Of a DNA stretch of 64,000 nt, positions 34,743-43,583 are shown in pieces. Below the pieces are notes generated by a model. It had not been told where the DNA came from. It saw only the letters and a program-made list of their open reading frames with translations, and searched no databases. The stretch is from Neobacillus sp. FSL H8-0543 (GTDB lineage Bacteria; Bacillota; Bacilli; Bacillales; Cytobacillaceae): contig NZ_CP151943.1 of the NCBI RefSeq assembly GCF_038592905.1, positions 1,088,001-1,152,000 of the forward strand, given 5' to 3'. The position numbers were made by a program, and so were the translations under genes. Position 1 is the stretch's first letter. Each line of letters begins with the position of its first letter.

Positions 34743-35172
34743 CCCCTACTTCTGGTAAGCCGTTAGCCTTTATTTCCTCAATTTGTCTAAGAAAATCTGC
34801 TTGAAGTTCACGAATTTTATCAATGTTATTAAACACTGGAGCACGCAGGAAATCGATACCGCTCATTTTCACAGTACCAAATTGAACTAGATGGGCATGA
34901 TATGCGTACGTATAACCTTTCTTCTTAGCTCTTGCTCTATCGTAAACACCAATCTGTAGCACAGGATTTTCATTTGCTTTACCTCTTACCCAGGATCCTA
35001 CATTCTTTTTAAGAACACCATCATCTACAGGTACGGTTTTCTTAATATCTTTCCTTAAAAATTTCGCAACTTCTCTTAATGCTGCTTTCTCCAATTGACC
35101 TAGTGCTTTTTTTACTTCAGGGGCATAGGAGGAATACCGGTGAGAGTTATCATTGGAATTTCTTCTAGCCAT
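34723..35172 (-). CDS. HK97 gp10-family tail component
   Basis: A 149-aa basic protein. REVAKFLRKDIKKTVPVDDGVLKKNVGSWV and GYTYAYHAHLVQFGTVKM are typical of this head-tail joining family. It abuts the closure gene on one side and overlaps the terminator gene on the other. Confidence 0.8.
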   Translation of the reverse strand: MARRNSNDNSHRYSSYAPEVKKALGQLEKAALREVAKFLRKDIKKTVPVDDGVLKKNVGSWVRGKANENPVLQIGVYDRARAKKKGYTYAYHAHLVQFGTVKMSGIDFLRAPVFNNIDKIRELQADFLRQIEEIKANGLPEVGDEEADD

Positions 35173-35502
35173 TTATACGACCTCTTTTCCAATAATGGTG
35201 AGTGTCTTATTTAATTCATCGTCATTAATGGGCGGTGCACTAATTTCAAATGTACGCCCCTTATATAGAATTCGCATGTCATTGGTAATTCCAGTTGTAT
35301 ATCGAATAACAAACCTGACAGTGCTTTCTGCATGTACAGTTGCGGCCTGAATAAACTCTCTTCCCTGAACCGTCTTTATCATCGCCCATGATGACTTAAC
35401 ACACACCCAACTTCTCACCGTATCCCCTAATTCGTTCACTGTTTCAGTCAGACTTTGAAAGATGATCTGATGTTTAAACTGATTCGTCAGTCTCTTCGGC
35501 AT
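35173..35502 (-). CDS. Phage head closure protein
   Basis: A 109-aa protein, MPKRLTNQFKHQIIFQ then RFVIRYTTGITNDMRILYKGRTFEISAPP, the SPP1 gp16-like beta-barrel family that plugs the head after packaging. The ATG at 35502 has AGGAGG nine bases upstream. It overlaps the connector gene by 29 bases. Confidence 0.8.
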   Translation of the reverse strand: MPKRLTNQFKHQIIFQSLTETVNELGDTVRSWVCVKSSWAMIKTVQGREFIQAATVHAESTVRFVIRYTTGITNDMRILYKGRTFEISAPPINDDELNKTLTIIGKEVV

Positions 35503-35752
35503 CGGAATAAACCTCCTGAACAAAGAAAGGGGTTAACGCATCCAGCGCTTCCCCTAATTCCTTTTCAGCCACACGATATTCATAAAAAATACCGGCAACC
35601 ATGATAATTAGATATTCCGCCTGTTTACCTGTTGCATTTGCAACATATTTTTTAGCTTGTTCAATATAAAAAAAGAGCATGGAATCTTCCATGCCTTCCT
35701 CCCAACGAATGTGACTCTTTAATTTATCAGTAAATTCATAATCTAGTTCCAT
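35474..35752 (-). CDS. Head-tail connector, gp6-like
   Basis: A 92-aa helical protein (YIEQAKKYVANATGKQAEYLIIMVAGIFYEYRV) with the layout of HK97 gp6-like connector proteins that bind below the portal. It follows the capsid gene by six bases. Confidence 0.75.
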   Translation of the reverse strand: MELDYEFTDKLKSHIRWEEGMEDSMLFFYIEQAKKYVANATGKQAEYLIIMVAGIFYEYRVAEKELGEALDALTPFFVQEVYSDAEETDESV

Positions 35753-35758
35753 TTACAA

Positions 35759-37096
35759 TTAACCTCCGACCGGTGCAGTTGCTCCGACTTCATAGCGGTA
35801 AACAGCTGGCTCGAATGGGCTATAAACTAATTGACCATCAAGCAGGTTATAAATTTGGAATCCCACTTTATTAGTTCCAGAATATTTCTCAACTAATTTT
35901 TGTAATTCCATTGCTCCAATTACGTCTTGAATATGAAATTTAGAGAAATCGCCAAAGTAGAAAATCGGTTTTGTTGGATCAGCTCCATTAGCGTTATCCG
36001 TGAAGTCTAACGGATATCCAAGTAATGAAACCCCGATTCCACCTTCAGCTTGTGTAAGCGGACGTAATAAAGGGAATCCATCAGCTGATTTCATGGTTTC
36101 AATTAGTGTTAATGCTGCACGGTTAATAATCCAACGTGATTTTTTAACCACTTCAGTGGTAGGTGTATTTTTTAACTTAACTAAAGTATCGTATAATTCC
36201 TCAATTACAAAGCCAGATGCTTGATAGAATTGGACAGCCTTCTTTGCAAGCGCACCAGGATTTTCGTTACCAACATCATTTCCGTTAAACATATAATTTG
36301 TTTCTTTACGTACATAAGCTTTTTTCAATTCTTCGATTACTATCTCTTCAACATTCACCCCAGACATCTTGATTAGCTTCTTGGTTACTGTAGCTAATGC
36401 ATCAAACTCTGCTGGATCCAAGAGAATTTCATCAAATTCAATTTCAGTTTCAGGAATGTCAGTAGTACGTTCATTTTTACTAACATTTGCATTAGCTTTT
36501 TGAACAAGCACTGGATATTTTACATTGCCATTTGTTCTGTGACGAGTACCATATTTACGAAGAAGGTTCTCTTCCTGAGCATAAGTAATAATTTCAGATG
36601 AAATCACTTCAGGAATAGTTACAGAACCATTTCCAACTTCAACACCTAATGAACGAGCTTCAGCTTCAGAAATATTACCCACTACAAAGTTGGCAAATGC
36701 AGAACGGATTTCCTTTTCTTTGTTTTTTGTAGACTTAGCCCCACGTGTAGAAAGGCCTTTCCCAATTTGTTTCATAATGGCTGAGCGTTGTTCTGAATTG
36801 ATTGCTGAACGACCCTCTCCATCTCCTTCACCGTCCTCTTGGTCATCGTCACTACCTTCACCGTCTCCTTCATCATCTCCAGTGCCTTCTCCGCTCCCAG
36901 CTCCTTCACCGTCGCCGCCTTCAAGGTTTGCTAATGCATCTGCAATTTCTTGTGCCTGGTCCGCTAGCTCTTGTACTTCCGCTTGAATAGCTTCTAGATC
37001 CTCAGCTCGTACTTCGTTCTTTTCTAGCTGTCCACGTAATTCAGTTAACCGAGCATTGTTGCGTTTTTGTAAAGATAACAATAATTTTTTATTCAT
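35759..37096 (-). CDS. Major capsid protein, HK97 family
   Basis: A 445-aa capsid protein. An N-terminal delta-domain coiled coil (residues 1-60) is followed by a low-complexity acidic Gly/Glu/Asp run (about 61-95) and the HK97 fold, with GSVTIPEVISSEIITYAQEENLL, TDIPETEIEFDEILLDPAEF and MFNGNDVGNENPGALAK. The delta domain is probably removed by the adjacent protease. It overlaps the protease gene by four bases. Confidence 0.92.
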   Translation of the reverse strand: MNKKLLLSLQKRNNARLTELRGQLEKNEVRAEDLEAIQAEVQELADQAQEIADALANLEGGDGEGAGSGEGTGDDEGDGEGSDDDQEDGEGDGEGRSAINSEQRSAIMKQIGKGLSTRGAKSTKNKEKEIRSAFANFVVGNISEAEARSLGVEVGNGSVTIPEVISSEIITYAQEENLLRKYGTRHRTNGNVKYPVLVQKANANVSKNERTTDIPETEIEFDEILLDPAEFDALATVTKKLIKMSGVNVEEIVIEELKKAYVRKETNYMFNGNDVGNENPGALAKKAVQFYQASGFVIEELYDTLVKLKNTPTTEVVKKSRWIINRAALTLIETMKSADGFPLLRPLTQAEGGIGVSLLGYPLDFTDNANGADPTKPIFYFGDFSKFHIQDVIGAMELQKLVEKYSGTNKVGFQIYNLLDGQLVYSPFEPAVYRYEVGATAPVGG

Positions 37097-37665
37097 TTTC
37101 CAAGCACTCCCTTAATTTGATTTAGTATTTTCATGCGTTTTTCTACTTCTTTATCAATCTCTTTGCTTCGGACTAACGAAGCTTCCGTATCATCGTAAGC
37201 CGGAATAGATACAACTGAGACTTCAAAAAGTTCAACTTCGTGTATCGTTCGCAAAGCAGGTTCCACAGAATAATCCCAAGTTTCTTCAGCTATCCAAAAA
37301 CCAAACGAACACTGATTTATATCGCCCCTGGACATACTTTCCGCTAAATCTCGACCCACCGAAGTATTAGGTAATTCAATTTCGAATTTTAATCCTCTAT
37401 CATCCTCTTCTAACCGCAATGTACCGCTTTTTGTTCTACCTAGGACGTTATCCCAATTATGATTAAACAATGCTCTTACATCACCGTTTTCGGAGAGTGA
37501 ACGAGAAAATGCACCCTGATCAATAATTTCTTCAAAATAATCACCGATACTAGTTTTCGAATTAAATACAGCAGCATAACCGGTTATCATAGACGGCTTA
37601 TCTTCTGTCGCATCCCTAGTCTTTAATTTGGTGATGTCAAATGTCCTCACTTCCCTTTTTGCCAT
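37093..37665 (-). CDS. HK97 prohead protease
   Basis: A 190-aa serine protease of the U35 type. ITGYAAVFNSKTSIGDYFEEIIDQGAFSRSL, then ALFNHNWDNVLGRTKSGTLRL (catalytic His) and GDINQCSFGFWIAEETW (catalytic Ser). The ATG at 37665 follows GGGAGGTGA. It overlaps portal and capsid genes. Confidence 0.92.
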   Translation of the reverse strand: MAKREVRTFDITKLKTRDATEDKPSMITGYAAVFNSKTSIGDYFEEIIDQGAFSRSLSENGDVRALFNHNWDNVLGRTKSGTLRLEEDDRGLKFEIELPNTSVGRDLAESMSRGDINQCSFGFWIAEETWDYSVEPALRTIHEVELFEVSVVSIPAYDDTEASLVRSKEIDKEVEKRMKILNQIKGVLGK

Positions 37666-38842
37666 TTCCATCACCTCCCTTCAAGCTATCATCAGTAGCT
37701 TTCTTTAAATCTTCCCCAGCAATTAAATCTTTTGAGATATAAAGTTTGCTAGACTCAACTGTATTTAAACGACTAAAGCCCAGCATTTCCCTTGAGTCAT
37801 CCGGTGAAGTAATCATTGTTCGGACCATATTGTAAGCAATGTTTGTCTTTGTCGAATACGGAACAAAATCTAGAATATTAATCTTGAATTTAATACGCTT
37901 GTCCGAATTTTCCCCAAAAAAAAGAAGACTCAAATGGTCTTCGAAATTTTTCATAATTGGTTTAACTGCTTTGTTGTGTAAGTACATCATTGCTTTTTCC
38001 AAGTCTGCCTTTATTAAAGCCGTGTACGTGTCCACGTTTACGCCCAAATACTTTCCTAAATCCTTCTTATAGACATTTAGGTAGGCTAATGTCTTCTGGT
38101 CGTCTATAGGACTTTCTAGCGTGTCTATTTTATATCCCTTCCCTAGAGGTATCATTTTGACACTACGACTTTCATCTATTGCCTCGAGCTGGTCAAGGAT
38201 AGCTTTAATTAATTTTGATTGTGCCGCGTTCTGCGGATTGATGTGAGCGTCTAATTCCAAAAGGAAGGCTAGTAGTCCACCCTTTTTATATTTTTCTGTA
38301 AGGACCTTCTCTGCGCTCATAACACCTTCGAGAGTATTTTTACCAAGCTGTAAGAGACCAACACCTTTTATATGATTAGTTCCCATGTTTTTAACATGGC
38401 GAATCATAAAGGATGGAATATCGGTACCGCCAATTTTAAAATGCTCAATTAATCTATCATCAATTTCAGTGTAAACATTGTTTGCCAAGTGGAGTCGGTC
38501 ACCATCGAGTATAGGGAAAACTTCACCCTGAATTAAGTAAGTGTTAGTCATTAACTTAATGAACTCTGAACCAGTCAAATAATTATTTGGCTTTCGTAAT
38601 GTCTTTACTGCAGGATGATTCTTTATTTCATTTCCTTCGCTGTCTTCCATAACAATCTCGGCCAACATCATTTGATTACTAATGTCCTGGAGCAATTCGT
38701 ACACATCACTTGATTCCAGAATGTTTTCATCGTTAACATAACGGCCTCCATAACGGATTGTGTTGCTGAAGATATCTTCAAACCAGCCGCGCTTTTCGAC
38801 TTGCTTATATAAAAAATTTGAGAACCTATCTTTTAATCCCAA
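37637..38842 (-). CDS. Portal protein, HK97 family
   Basis: A 401-aa portal, the dodecameric ring for DNA entry. It contains DVYELLQDISNQMMLAEIVMED, LRKPNNYLTGSEFIKLMTNTYLIQGEVFPIL and GVGLLQLGKNTLEGVMSAEK, typical of the family. It starts with TTG after GGCGGTGA and overlaps the protease by 29 bases. Confidence 0.9.
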   Translation of the reverse strand: MGLKDRFSNFLYKQVEKRGWFEDIFSNTIRYGGRYVNDENILESSDVYELLQDISNQMMLAEIVMEDSEGNEIKNHPAVKTLRKPNNYLTGSEFIKLMTNTYLIQGEVFPILDGDRLHLANNVYTEIDDRLIEHFKIGGTDIPSFMIRHVKNMGTNHIKGVGLLQLGKNTLEGVMSAEKVLTEKYKKGGLLAFLLELDAHINPQNAAQSKLIKAILDQLEAIDESRSVKMIPLGKGYKIDTLESPIDDQKTLAYLNVYKKDLGKYLGVNVDTYTALIKADLEKAMMYLHNKAVKPIMKNFEDHLSLLFFGENSDKRIKFKINILDFVPYSTKTNIAYNMVRTMITSPDDSREMLGFSRLNTVESSKLYISKDLIAGEDLKKATDDSLKGGDGNGKKGSEDI

Positions 38843-38921
38843 TTTCTCACCGCCTTTCTATAACGTTATTCCTCCAAATCTTCCAAAATATGATAATATT
38901 TTCTTAATAGGAGGTGATTAA

Positions 38922-39200
38922 ATGGCTGTTTATGCAGTAACTTACGATTTATTGACACCAGGTCAAGACTATACTTCCCTGCACGAAAGGTTAAAAGAAT
39001 ATGGTAATTACTCAAAAAGATTTGATTCCTTTTGGTTAATTGATACTAATTCAACCGCAGCAGAGATAAGGGATGCTTTAAAAGTTCATGTTGACACTAA
39101 CGACAGGCTATTAGTGATTGAAGTCAAGAGCCATTGGGCAAGCTGGAATATTCCCCAAGGTATGGTTGACTGGCTTAAGAATGATTCGAGAACCTTTTAA
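38922..39200 (+). CDS. Cas2/SinR-like small protein
   Basis: A 92-aa protein, MAVYAVTYDLLTPGQDYTSL, with the beta-alpha-beta start and Asp (TYDL) of the Cas2/VapD ferredoxin fold, then SFWLIDTNSTAAEIRDAL and DRLLVIEV. Similar proteins are annotated SinR or Cas2-like. It is not part of a CRISPR locus. It is the only rightward gene in the late region, between portal and terminase, with GGAGGTGAT before its ATG, so it looks like an independently expressed extra gene. Confidence 0.75.
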   Translation: MAVYAVTYDLLTPGQDYTSLHERLKEYGNYSKRFDSFWLIDTNSTAAEIRDALKVHVDTNDRLLVIEVKSHWASWNIPQGMVDWLKNDSRTF

Positions 39201-39535
39201 TTATTTGCATCAGAACATACCTTTTGTTCAAGGAGGCTTTCATAATAGTCAGTTTCAAACGGCATTCCTAGAATTGCATGCATCCCAATTTTGAAAAGAC
39301 TCCATTCTGGAAATTGCGTCGTCGACTGCGACACGGCGACCTTTTTCCCGAGCTCTTTTATCTGTTTTTTTATATGCTCTTTCTCGTTATTAATATTCAT
39401 TTCTAAACTCCTCTTCCCTGTCATTACTGGACTATTACATTTAGGACACTTAATTCCATCTAAATATTTATGAGTTTCTGTAATTTCCCAATCACAGTTC
39501 ATACAGTAAAAACTTTGTTTAGGCGCTTTACTCAC
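39197..39535 (-). CDS. Zinc-ribbon phage protein, 112 aa
   Basis: A GTG-started protein. A zinc ribbon (FYCMNCDW...IKCPKCNSPV) is followed by a charged helix (NNEKEHIKKQIKELGKK). It converges with the Cas2-like gene, overlapping four bases, and follows the terminase. Function unknown. Confidence 0.65.
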   Translation of the reverse strand: MSKAPKQSFYCMNCDWEITETHKYLDGIKCPKCNSPVMTGKRSLEMNINNEKEHIKKQIKELGKKVAVSQSTTQFPEWSLFKIGMHAILGMPFETDYYESLLEQKVCSDANN

Positions 39536-39544
39536 TTAACCACC

Positions 39545-41266
39545 TCATCTATAAATCTCACTAATTAAGTCATCCATACCACTCTCATCCACATCATCCA
39601 TTAACATCATGGTTTCTTTATGCCCAACTAAAAAAGCGACATATCCATCAATTTTCTTTTTGGATTGTCGCTTACTCGGACCTTTCATCCCGTTGATATT
39701 TGTGACTACTACTAGATTAAGAGCACAATAGATAAATAATGGATTATCCGTAAATAATCTTTTCTCATATATTAATCTCTCTGCGTCATCAACCATTGCA
39801 TTCATGACATTCGGATACTGGTTAACAGCCAGGCACTCTAGCCCTAGGTTCTCGCACTTCTCAATAAGTTTCTGTGACATTGCAGGGTCATAGTTAAGTT
39901 GCTGCACATCATATAACTCCATGCATTCCTTGATGTAATCGAGGACTTGATCCTGGTCAATCATCTTGCCGTCACAAAACTGAACATAACCTTGCTCAAC
40001 CAATTCGGAATAGGGTACATTATCTTCCTTTTCCCTAAATTCAATGTCTGCATTTGGAATAAAGTACATTTGCTTCACCTTTAAAATAGCTCGTCCATCA
40101 TCATTATGGATTGGAAAGTTTAAACTCACACAAGTTAAGTCCGTAGTTTTCGATAAGTCTAATCCTAGATAGCACGTCTCACCGGTTAAGTCGCCTAGGT
40201 CATCAACAAGCACATGTACAACTTGGTCTTGTTCGAAAAAGTTTTCTGCTCCGTTAACGAACACATCCAAATGTTTGGATAGGAACTCAGCTTTTTTATG
40301 GGCCGAACGTGCTGCCGTGATGAATTCAGTTTCCAGTGCACTCATTGTTACAGAAACACCAATGTTTGGATTCACCATCGCCCAAACTTTACGGTCGGTC
40401 CAGTCATAATTTTTATTGGGCTCATAGATCATGACAAAACTTGAATCATTATCATCATTCTTCAGTACTTCTTTTGCTTCACGATACACTCGCATACCAA
40501 CAGATGAGGATCCTTTGCCGGCTGTACTTATATTAAACATGATTGGTTCATCACGAGATATTTGAGCAGACTTAAAGTTGTCATATTGATCCATGTTTTC
40601 TTGAGCGTGCAGCTCGTCATTCAAAACAAAGTGTGGATTGGAACCCTCGATGCTCTGAATGTTTTTACTCATAACAATAAACTGGTTTTGATATGCCAAG
40701 TCTTTATGAATGTATTCGTATGTTACAGATGAAATGGTACCTTTTGGACCTTTATATATATGTGAAGCATTCATGAGTGCATCATGATTAAGGATTGTTG
40801 CAGCAAACGGCTTAGCAGCGTACTGCGCTTGGTTAAAATCACTCGCACAACAATAGCAATCAGCACCCAAAACGCCCTCACCATACATGGAATAGCCCAA
40901 AGCACCGACACCAATTAGTGTTTTACCATTTTTCTTAGGTACCTGAATATAACCTTCTCTTGTTACACGTACTGTTTTCCCGGATTCGTTCGTGTGCACC
41001 CATCCATAAATCCACGAGTACGCGAATTTCTCCCAATCTTCCAAGATAAAAGGTTGTCCAGCTAGATTCCCTTTTGTATGACGGACAAATGTTTCTACCC
41101 AATCCATCATTTCATTGGCGCGATCTACATCAAACCAAATATCTTTACGCTTTTTCCATTTATAATACCTGTCCACCATATGTTTTATAGTGTCAGGGAA
41201 TTTCTTAGGATTCTTTCTTACCTGTTTTGCAAATATGTCTGCGTAGTTAACTCCACGTTCAATCAC
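39545..41266 (-). CDS. Terminase large subunit
   Basis: A 573-aa packaging ATPase/nuclease. Walker A is VPKKNGKTLIGVGALGYSMYG, Walker B is HFVLNDELHAQ, and the RNase H-like nuclease includes YLGLDLSKTTDLTCVSL and the late acidic EKKIDGYVAFLVG context. The GTG at 41266 is preceded by GGAGGTGG; longer in-frame starts reach into the upstream terminator. Confidence 0.94.
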   Translation of the reverse strand: MIERGVNYADIFAKQVRKNPKKFPDTIKHMVDRYYKWKKRKDIWFDVDRANEMMDWVETFVRHTKGNLAGQPFILEDWEKFAYSWIYGWVHTNESGKTVRVTREGYIQVPKKNGKTLIGVGALGYSMYGEGVLGADCYCCASDFNQAQYAAKPFAATILNHDALMNASHIYKGPKGTISSVTYEYIHKDLAYQNQFIVMSKNIQSIEGSNPHFVLNDELHAQENMDQYDNFKSAQISRDEPIMFNISTAGKGSSSVGMRVYREAKEVLKNDDNDSSFVMIYEPNKNYDWTDRKVWAMVNPNIGVSVTMSALETEFITAARSAHKKAEFLSKHLDVFVNGAENFFEQDQVVHVLVDDLGDLTGETCYLGLDLSKTTDLTCVSLNFPIHNDDGRAILKVKQMYFIPNADIEFREKEDNVPYSELVEQGYVQFCDGKMIDQDQVLDYIKECMELYDVQQLNYDPAMSQKLIEKCENLGLECLAVNQYPNVMNAMVDDAERLIYEKRLFTDNPLFIYCALNLVVVTNINGMKGPSKRQSKKKIDGYVAFLVGHKETMMLMDDVDESGMDDLISEIYR

Positions 41267-41287
41267 ATATGCCCACCACCTCCAAGA

Positions 41288-41318
41288 AAAAACAAAAAGC
41301 CACACAAAATTGTGTGAC
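41288..41318 (-). terminator. Hairpin before the terminase gene
   Basis: CACACAAAATTGTGTG is a perfect hairpin followed by a T-rich stretch on the minus strand. It may attenuate late transcription. Confidence 0.6.
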
Positions 41319-41325
41319 CTAATCC

Positions 41326-41685
41326 TTATCGGATTCTATGTTTCGGGACATTCCCCCAACTCTTACAGTTTTTGCAACTGCCTCCCCAGCCGGTATCATA
41401 TAACTCAATTGGAACACGAACTAACAACTTATCAACATCCCAACATTTTGAACAATATGGACCTGAGTTATCATCTTTTTTGTAATATAAATCACCCTCA
41501 TAACTCAAATTCGAACCTATTTCTTCAGAACGTTCAAGATCTTCCAGTTTCAATCGGAGTTCTCTGTTCTCATCTAAAATCTCATACGCTTGAATTTGAA
41601 CATCCATTAATTTACTAATTAAATCAATGTTCTCTAAACCAACTGCTAGTGCTTTTAAGTCCTTTATTGTATCAAACAAGCCCAT
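41326..41685 (-). CDS. Zinc-ribbon phage protein, 119 aa
   Basis: Coiled helix (residues 1-55) followed by a zinc ribbon (YCSKCWDVDKLL...CKNCKSWG). It has GGAGG before its ATG. It lies between the terminase subunits. Function unknown. Confidence 0.65.
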   Translation of the reverse strand: MGLFDTIKDLKALAVGLENIDLISKLMDVQIQAYEILDENRELRLKLEDLERSEEIGSNLSYEGDLYYKKDDNSGPYCSKCWDVDKLLVRVPIELYDTGWGGSCKNCKSWGNVPKHRIR

Positions 41686-41724
41686 TAGTTATCCTCCAAT
41701 CATTTGATAACTAAATTATATCAA

Positions 41725-42159
41725 TCATGTACTATTCCGCCACTTTTTTCTGTGTGCAGCCAATTCATCCTCTACTGGCTGTTCAGGCTTTTTCATTTCA
41801 TCACGAACGGAAGAACCACCTGTGACAATTTTTCCGGCTTTTGCTTTATTTGTTAACCCCAGTAAATCAAGAGCCTTTGTTTTTTTATCAACCCATGTCT
41901 CAACCTGCTGTGCCAAAGGATGCTTTGAATTGTTTGTCGCACCTGCCTTATTGGTGTGTCGCTGAGTTGCCGGGTAACCCTTATCCTTCCACTGGAGGAA
42001 CATAGTTTGATAGACTTCGAAAATATCCAAATAAGATTCTATTAGCGGATCTAAAGTGAGGGTGTAAATATCAGCATCCCTCATAATTTTTAAAACGCGC
42101 TGTTTTTCTGATTCTGTTTTTTCAGCGACAATTTTTTGAAGTTCTTTTTTTTTGACCAA
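41725..42159 (-). CDS. Terminase small subunit, P27 family
   Basis: A 144-aa protein. MRDADIYTLTLDPLIESYLDIFEVYQTMFLQWKDKGYP and HPLAQQVETWVDKKTKALDLLGLTNKAK are P27-type motifs. It starts with TTG after GGGGGTG. It recognises the packaging site, probably in the adjacent gap. Confidence 0.88.
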   Translation of the reverse strand: MVKKKELQKIVAEKTESEKQRVLKIMRDADIYTLTLDPLIESYLDIFEVYQTMFLQWKDKGYPATQRHTNKAGATNNSKHPLAQQVETWVDKKTKALDLLGLTNKAKAGKIVTGGSSVRDEMKKPEQPVEDELAAHRKKWRNST

Positions 42160-42296
42160 TATTCACACCCCCTTTTGTTTTTTAAAATTTTCGTCTAACG
42201 CGAGAAAAGAGTCCCCTCTCCCTGGTCTCCGTCAAAAAAAAATTTTATTTTTGGGCAGGGGGGGATTTGGATTTTTTTAAAAAATATTTTTTTATT
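42160..42296. other. Candidate cos/packaging region
   Basis: This 137-bp gap lies between the HNH nuclease and the small terminase, where cos sites lie in HK97-like phages of Gram-positive hosts. It holds long A and T runs and GC patches (CGCGAGAAAAGAG, CCCCTCTCCCTGG, GGGCAGGGGGGG). The cut site cannot be placed by eye. Confidence 0.45.
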
Positions 42297-42680
42297 TTAT
42301 TTTTTAAAATAACTTGGAAATATTTTTTTATCATTATCTTTATTTTCTTCATCAGCATGGCACTTAGGACAAAGTAGCATCAGGTTGTTTGGCTCAAGCC
42401 TCAAGGTTCCGTCCTGCTTAATTGGGATGACATGGTGAACATGTGCCAGCTTACCGAAGACGAAGAAACCACACCTTTGACAGCACCCTCGTTCTCTCTC
42501 GTAAATAAAACTCCTCATGTTTCTCCATACCTTTGAATTGTAGAATGGCTTGTTCTGGTTATGGTAGACGCTTTTCTTCGCTCTCTTCCTCATCACTGAT
42601 TCCCTCGAGCGTTTATGATTATCACAATAGGCACCACGTTTTATCTTTGTAGTGCAGCCATTAAAGTCACAGTACTTCAT
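42297..42680 (-). CDS. HNH endonuclease
   Basis: A 127-aa nuclease. Zinc Cys pairs occur in QRCGFFVFG and LLCPKCHADEE, with the HNH motif HVHHVIPIKQDG and PNNLMLLCPKCH. HNH proteins beside terminase genes assist cos cleavage in HK97-like phages. It overlaps the upstream gene by one base. Confidence 0.9.
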   Translation of the reverse strand: MKYCDFNGCTTKIKRGAYCDNHKRSRESVMRKRAKKSVYHNQNKPFYNSKVWRNMRSFIYERERGCCQRCGFFVFGKLAHVHHVIPIKQDGTLRLEPNNLMLLCPKCHADEENKDNDKKIFPSYFKK

Positions 42681-43018
42681 TACTCATCAACTGCCGTTAA
42701 TATTTCAGCAATATGATTGCGAATAGTGTCTACTTTCTTCATGTTACCTGGAATATCAATATCGTTTTGTTTAGCAAAAACAAGTAGCTGTTCCTTGTTC
42801 ATTACATCTAAATCAATATCTGTATTACTATCAACCACTTGTCCGTTTACTGCAGTTTTATCTGGACCATTTGCTAGATCCACACCCAACAGCATGCTCA
42901 TAGGGTAAACCGTTACTTCAAAGTCAGGTTCTTTATTAGTTGGAACAAATATCACTCTCTTTTCAACGTTATCCCAATACTCCGTACCAGCTGCAGTCTT
43001 TCTTGTTTCTATTATCAT
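42680..43018 (-). CDS. Phage protein with HeH/SAP-like C-terminus
   Basis: A 112-aa protein. The N-terminal part is unassigned; the C-terminus MNKEQLLVFAKQNDIDIPGN...IRNHIAEIL looks like a HeH/LEM or SAP-type helix-extended-helix motif that could bind nucleic acid. The ATG at 43018 is preferred; GGAG is 11 bases upstream. Confidence 0.6.
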   Translation of the reverse strand: MIIETRKTAAGTEYWDNVEKRVIFVPTNKEPDFEVTVYPMSMLLGVDLANGPDKTAVNGQVVDSNTDIDLDVMNKEQLLVFAKQNDIDIPGNMKKVDTIRNHIAEILTAVDE

Positions 43019-43061
43019 TACTCTGACATCTCCTTTTTTCAAAACTAATCTCTCTCCACAA

Positions 43062-43361
43062 TTAATGCTTGACACGCATGCTTACAACAACGCCCTTATT
43101 ATCCATAACCTCTTTGTTTATACGAGAGGTAACACCCTTTATAAAATCATCAAATTCAACCCTCTCTAGGTACTTCTTTGAATAATAAGAAAGGCCCTCA
43201 CTGTCATATCGAACATAATCAAATAAATCCTTAACTGTTAAATACATCGGATCAATACGAATAATTAACTTCTCCGTAATATCATTAATCGGTATAATCC
43301 CTAATAGTTCGAATACCTGTTTCTTCTTAGGTTGTATATATAATCCATAGTAATCAACCAT
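43062..43361 (-). CDS. Hypothetical phage protein, 99 aa
   Basis: MVDYYGLYIQPKKKQVFELL starts a mixed alpha/beta protein; GGAGGAAG precedes the ATG. It is close to its neighbours in the late operon. No family is recognised. Confidence 0.65.
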   Translation of the reverse strand: MVDYYGLYIQPKKKQVFELLGIIPINDITEKLIIRIDPMYLTVKDLFDYVRYDSEGLSYYSKKYLERVEFDDFIKGVTSRINKEVMDNKGVVVSMRVKH

Positions 43362-43362
43362 G

Positions 43363-43530
43363 CTACTTCCTCCTTACTGCTCCGTTCCTTCTTGTATACG
43401 TGTCCATATTTAAACCCATCATTTCTTCCCAATCCCTACGTCTAAGGCGCTCACAATTCTTTTTTCTTATCTTATCTGGTGACTTTAAATTATCCTGCTG
43501 TTCTTTCGATAAATGAACAACACTTCGCAC
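43363..43530 (-). CDS. Small hypothetical phage protein, 55 aa
   Basis: A basic, helical protein (SKEQQDNLKSPDKIRKKNCERLRRRDWEEMMGLN). The GTG at 43530 follows GGAGGGTGAGGA. Such Arg/Lys-rich small proteins are common upstream of terminase genes. No family is recognised. Confidence 0.6.
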   Translation of the reverse strand: MRSVVHLSKEQQDNLKSPDKIRKKNCERLRRRDWEEMMGLNMDTYTRRNGAVRRK

Positions 43531-43583
43531 ATCCTCACCCTCCTCAGACAAAATAAAAAAACACCTGTCATCCAGCTGTTTGA

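Noticed and set aside
36690..36990. Pro/Ser-rich and Leu/His-rich frames opposite the capsid gene
   Set aside because: They are the complement of the acidic Gly/Glu/Asp linker and have no start signals.
38922..39200. CRISPR system suggested by a Cas2-like gene
   Set aside because: No repeat-spacer array and no cas1 or effector genes are present anywhere in the window.
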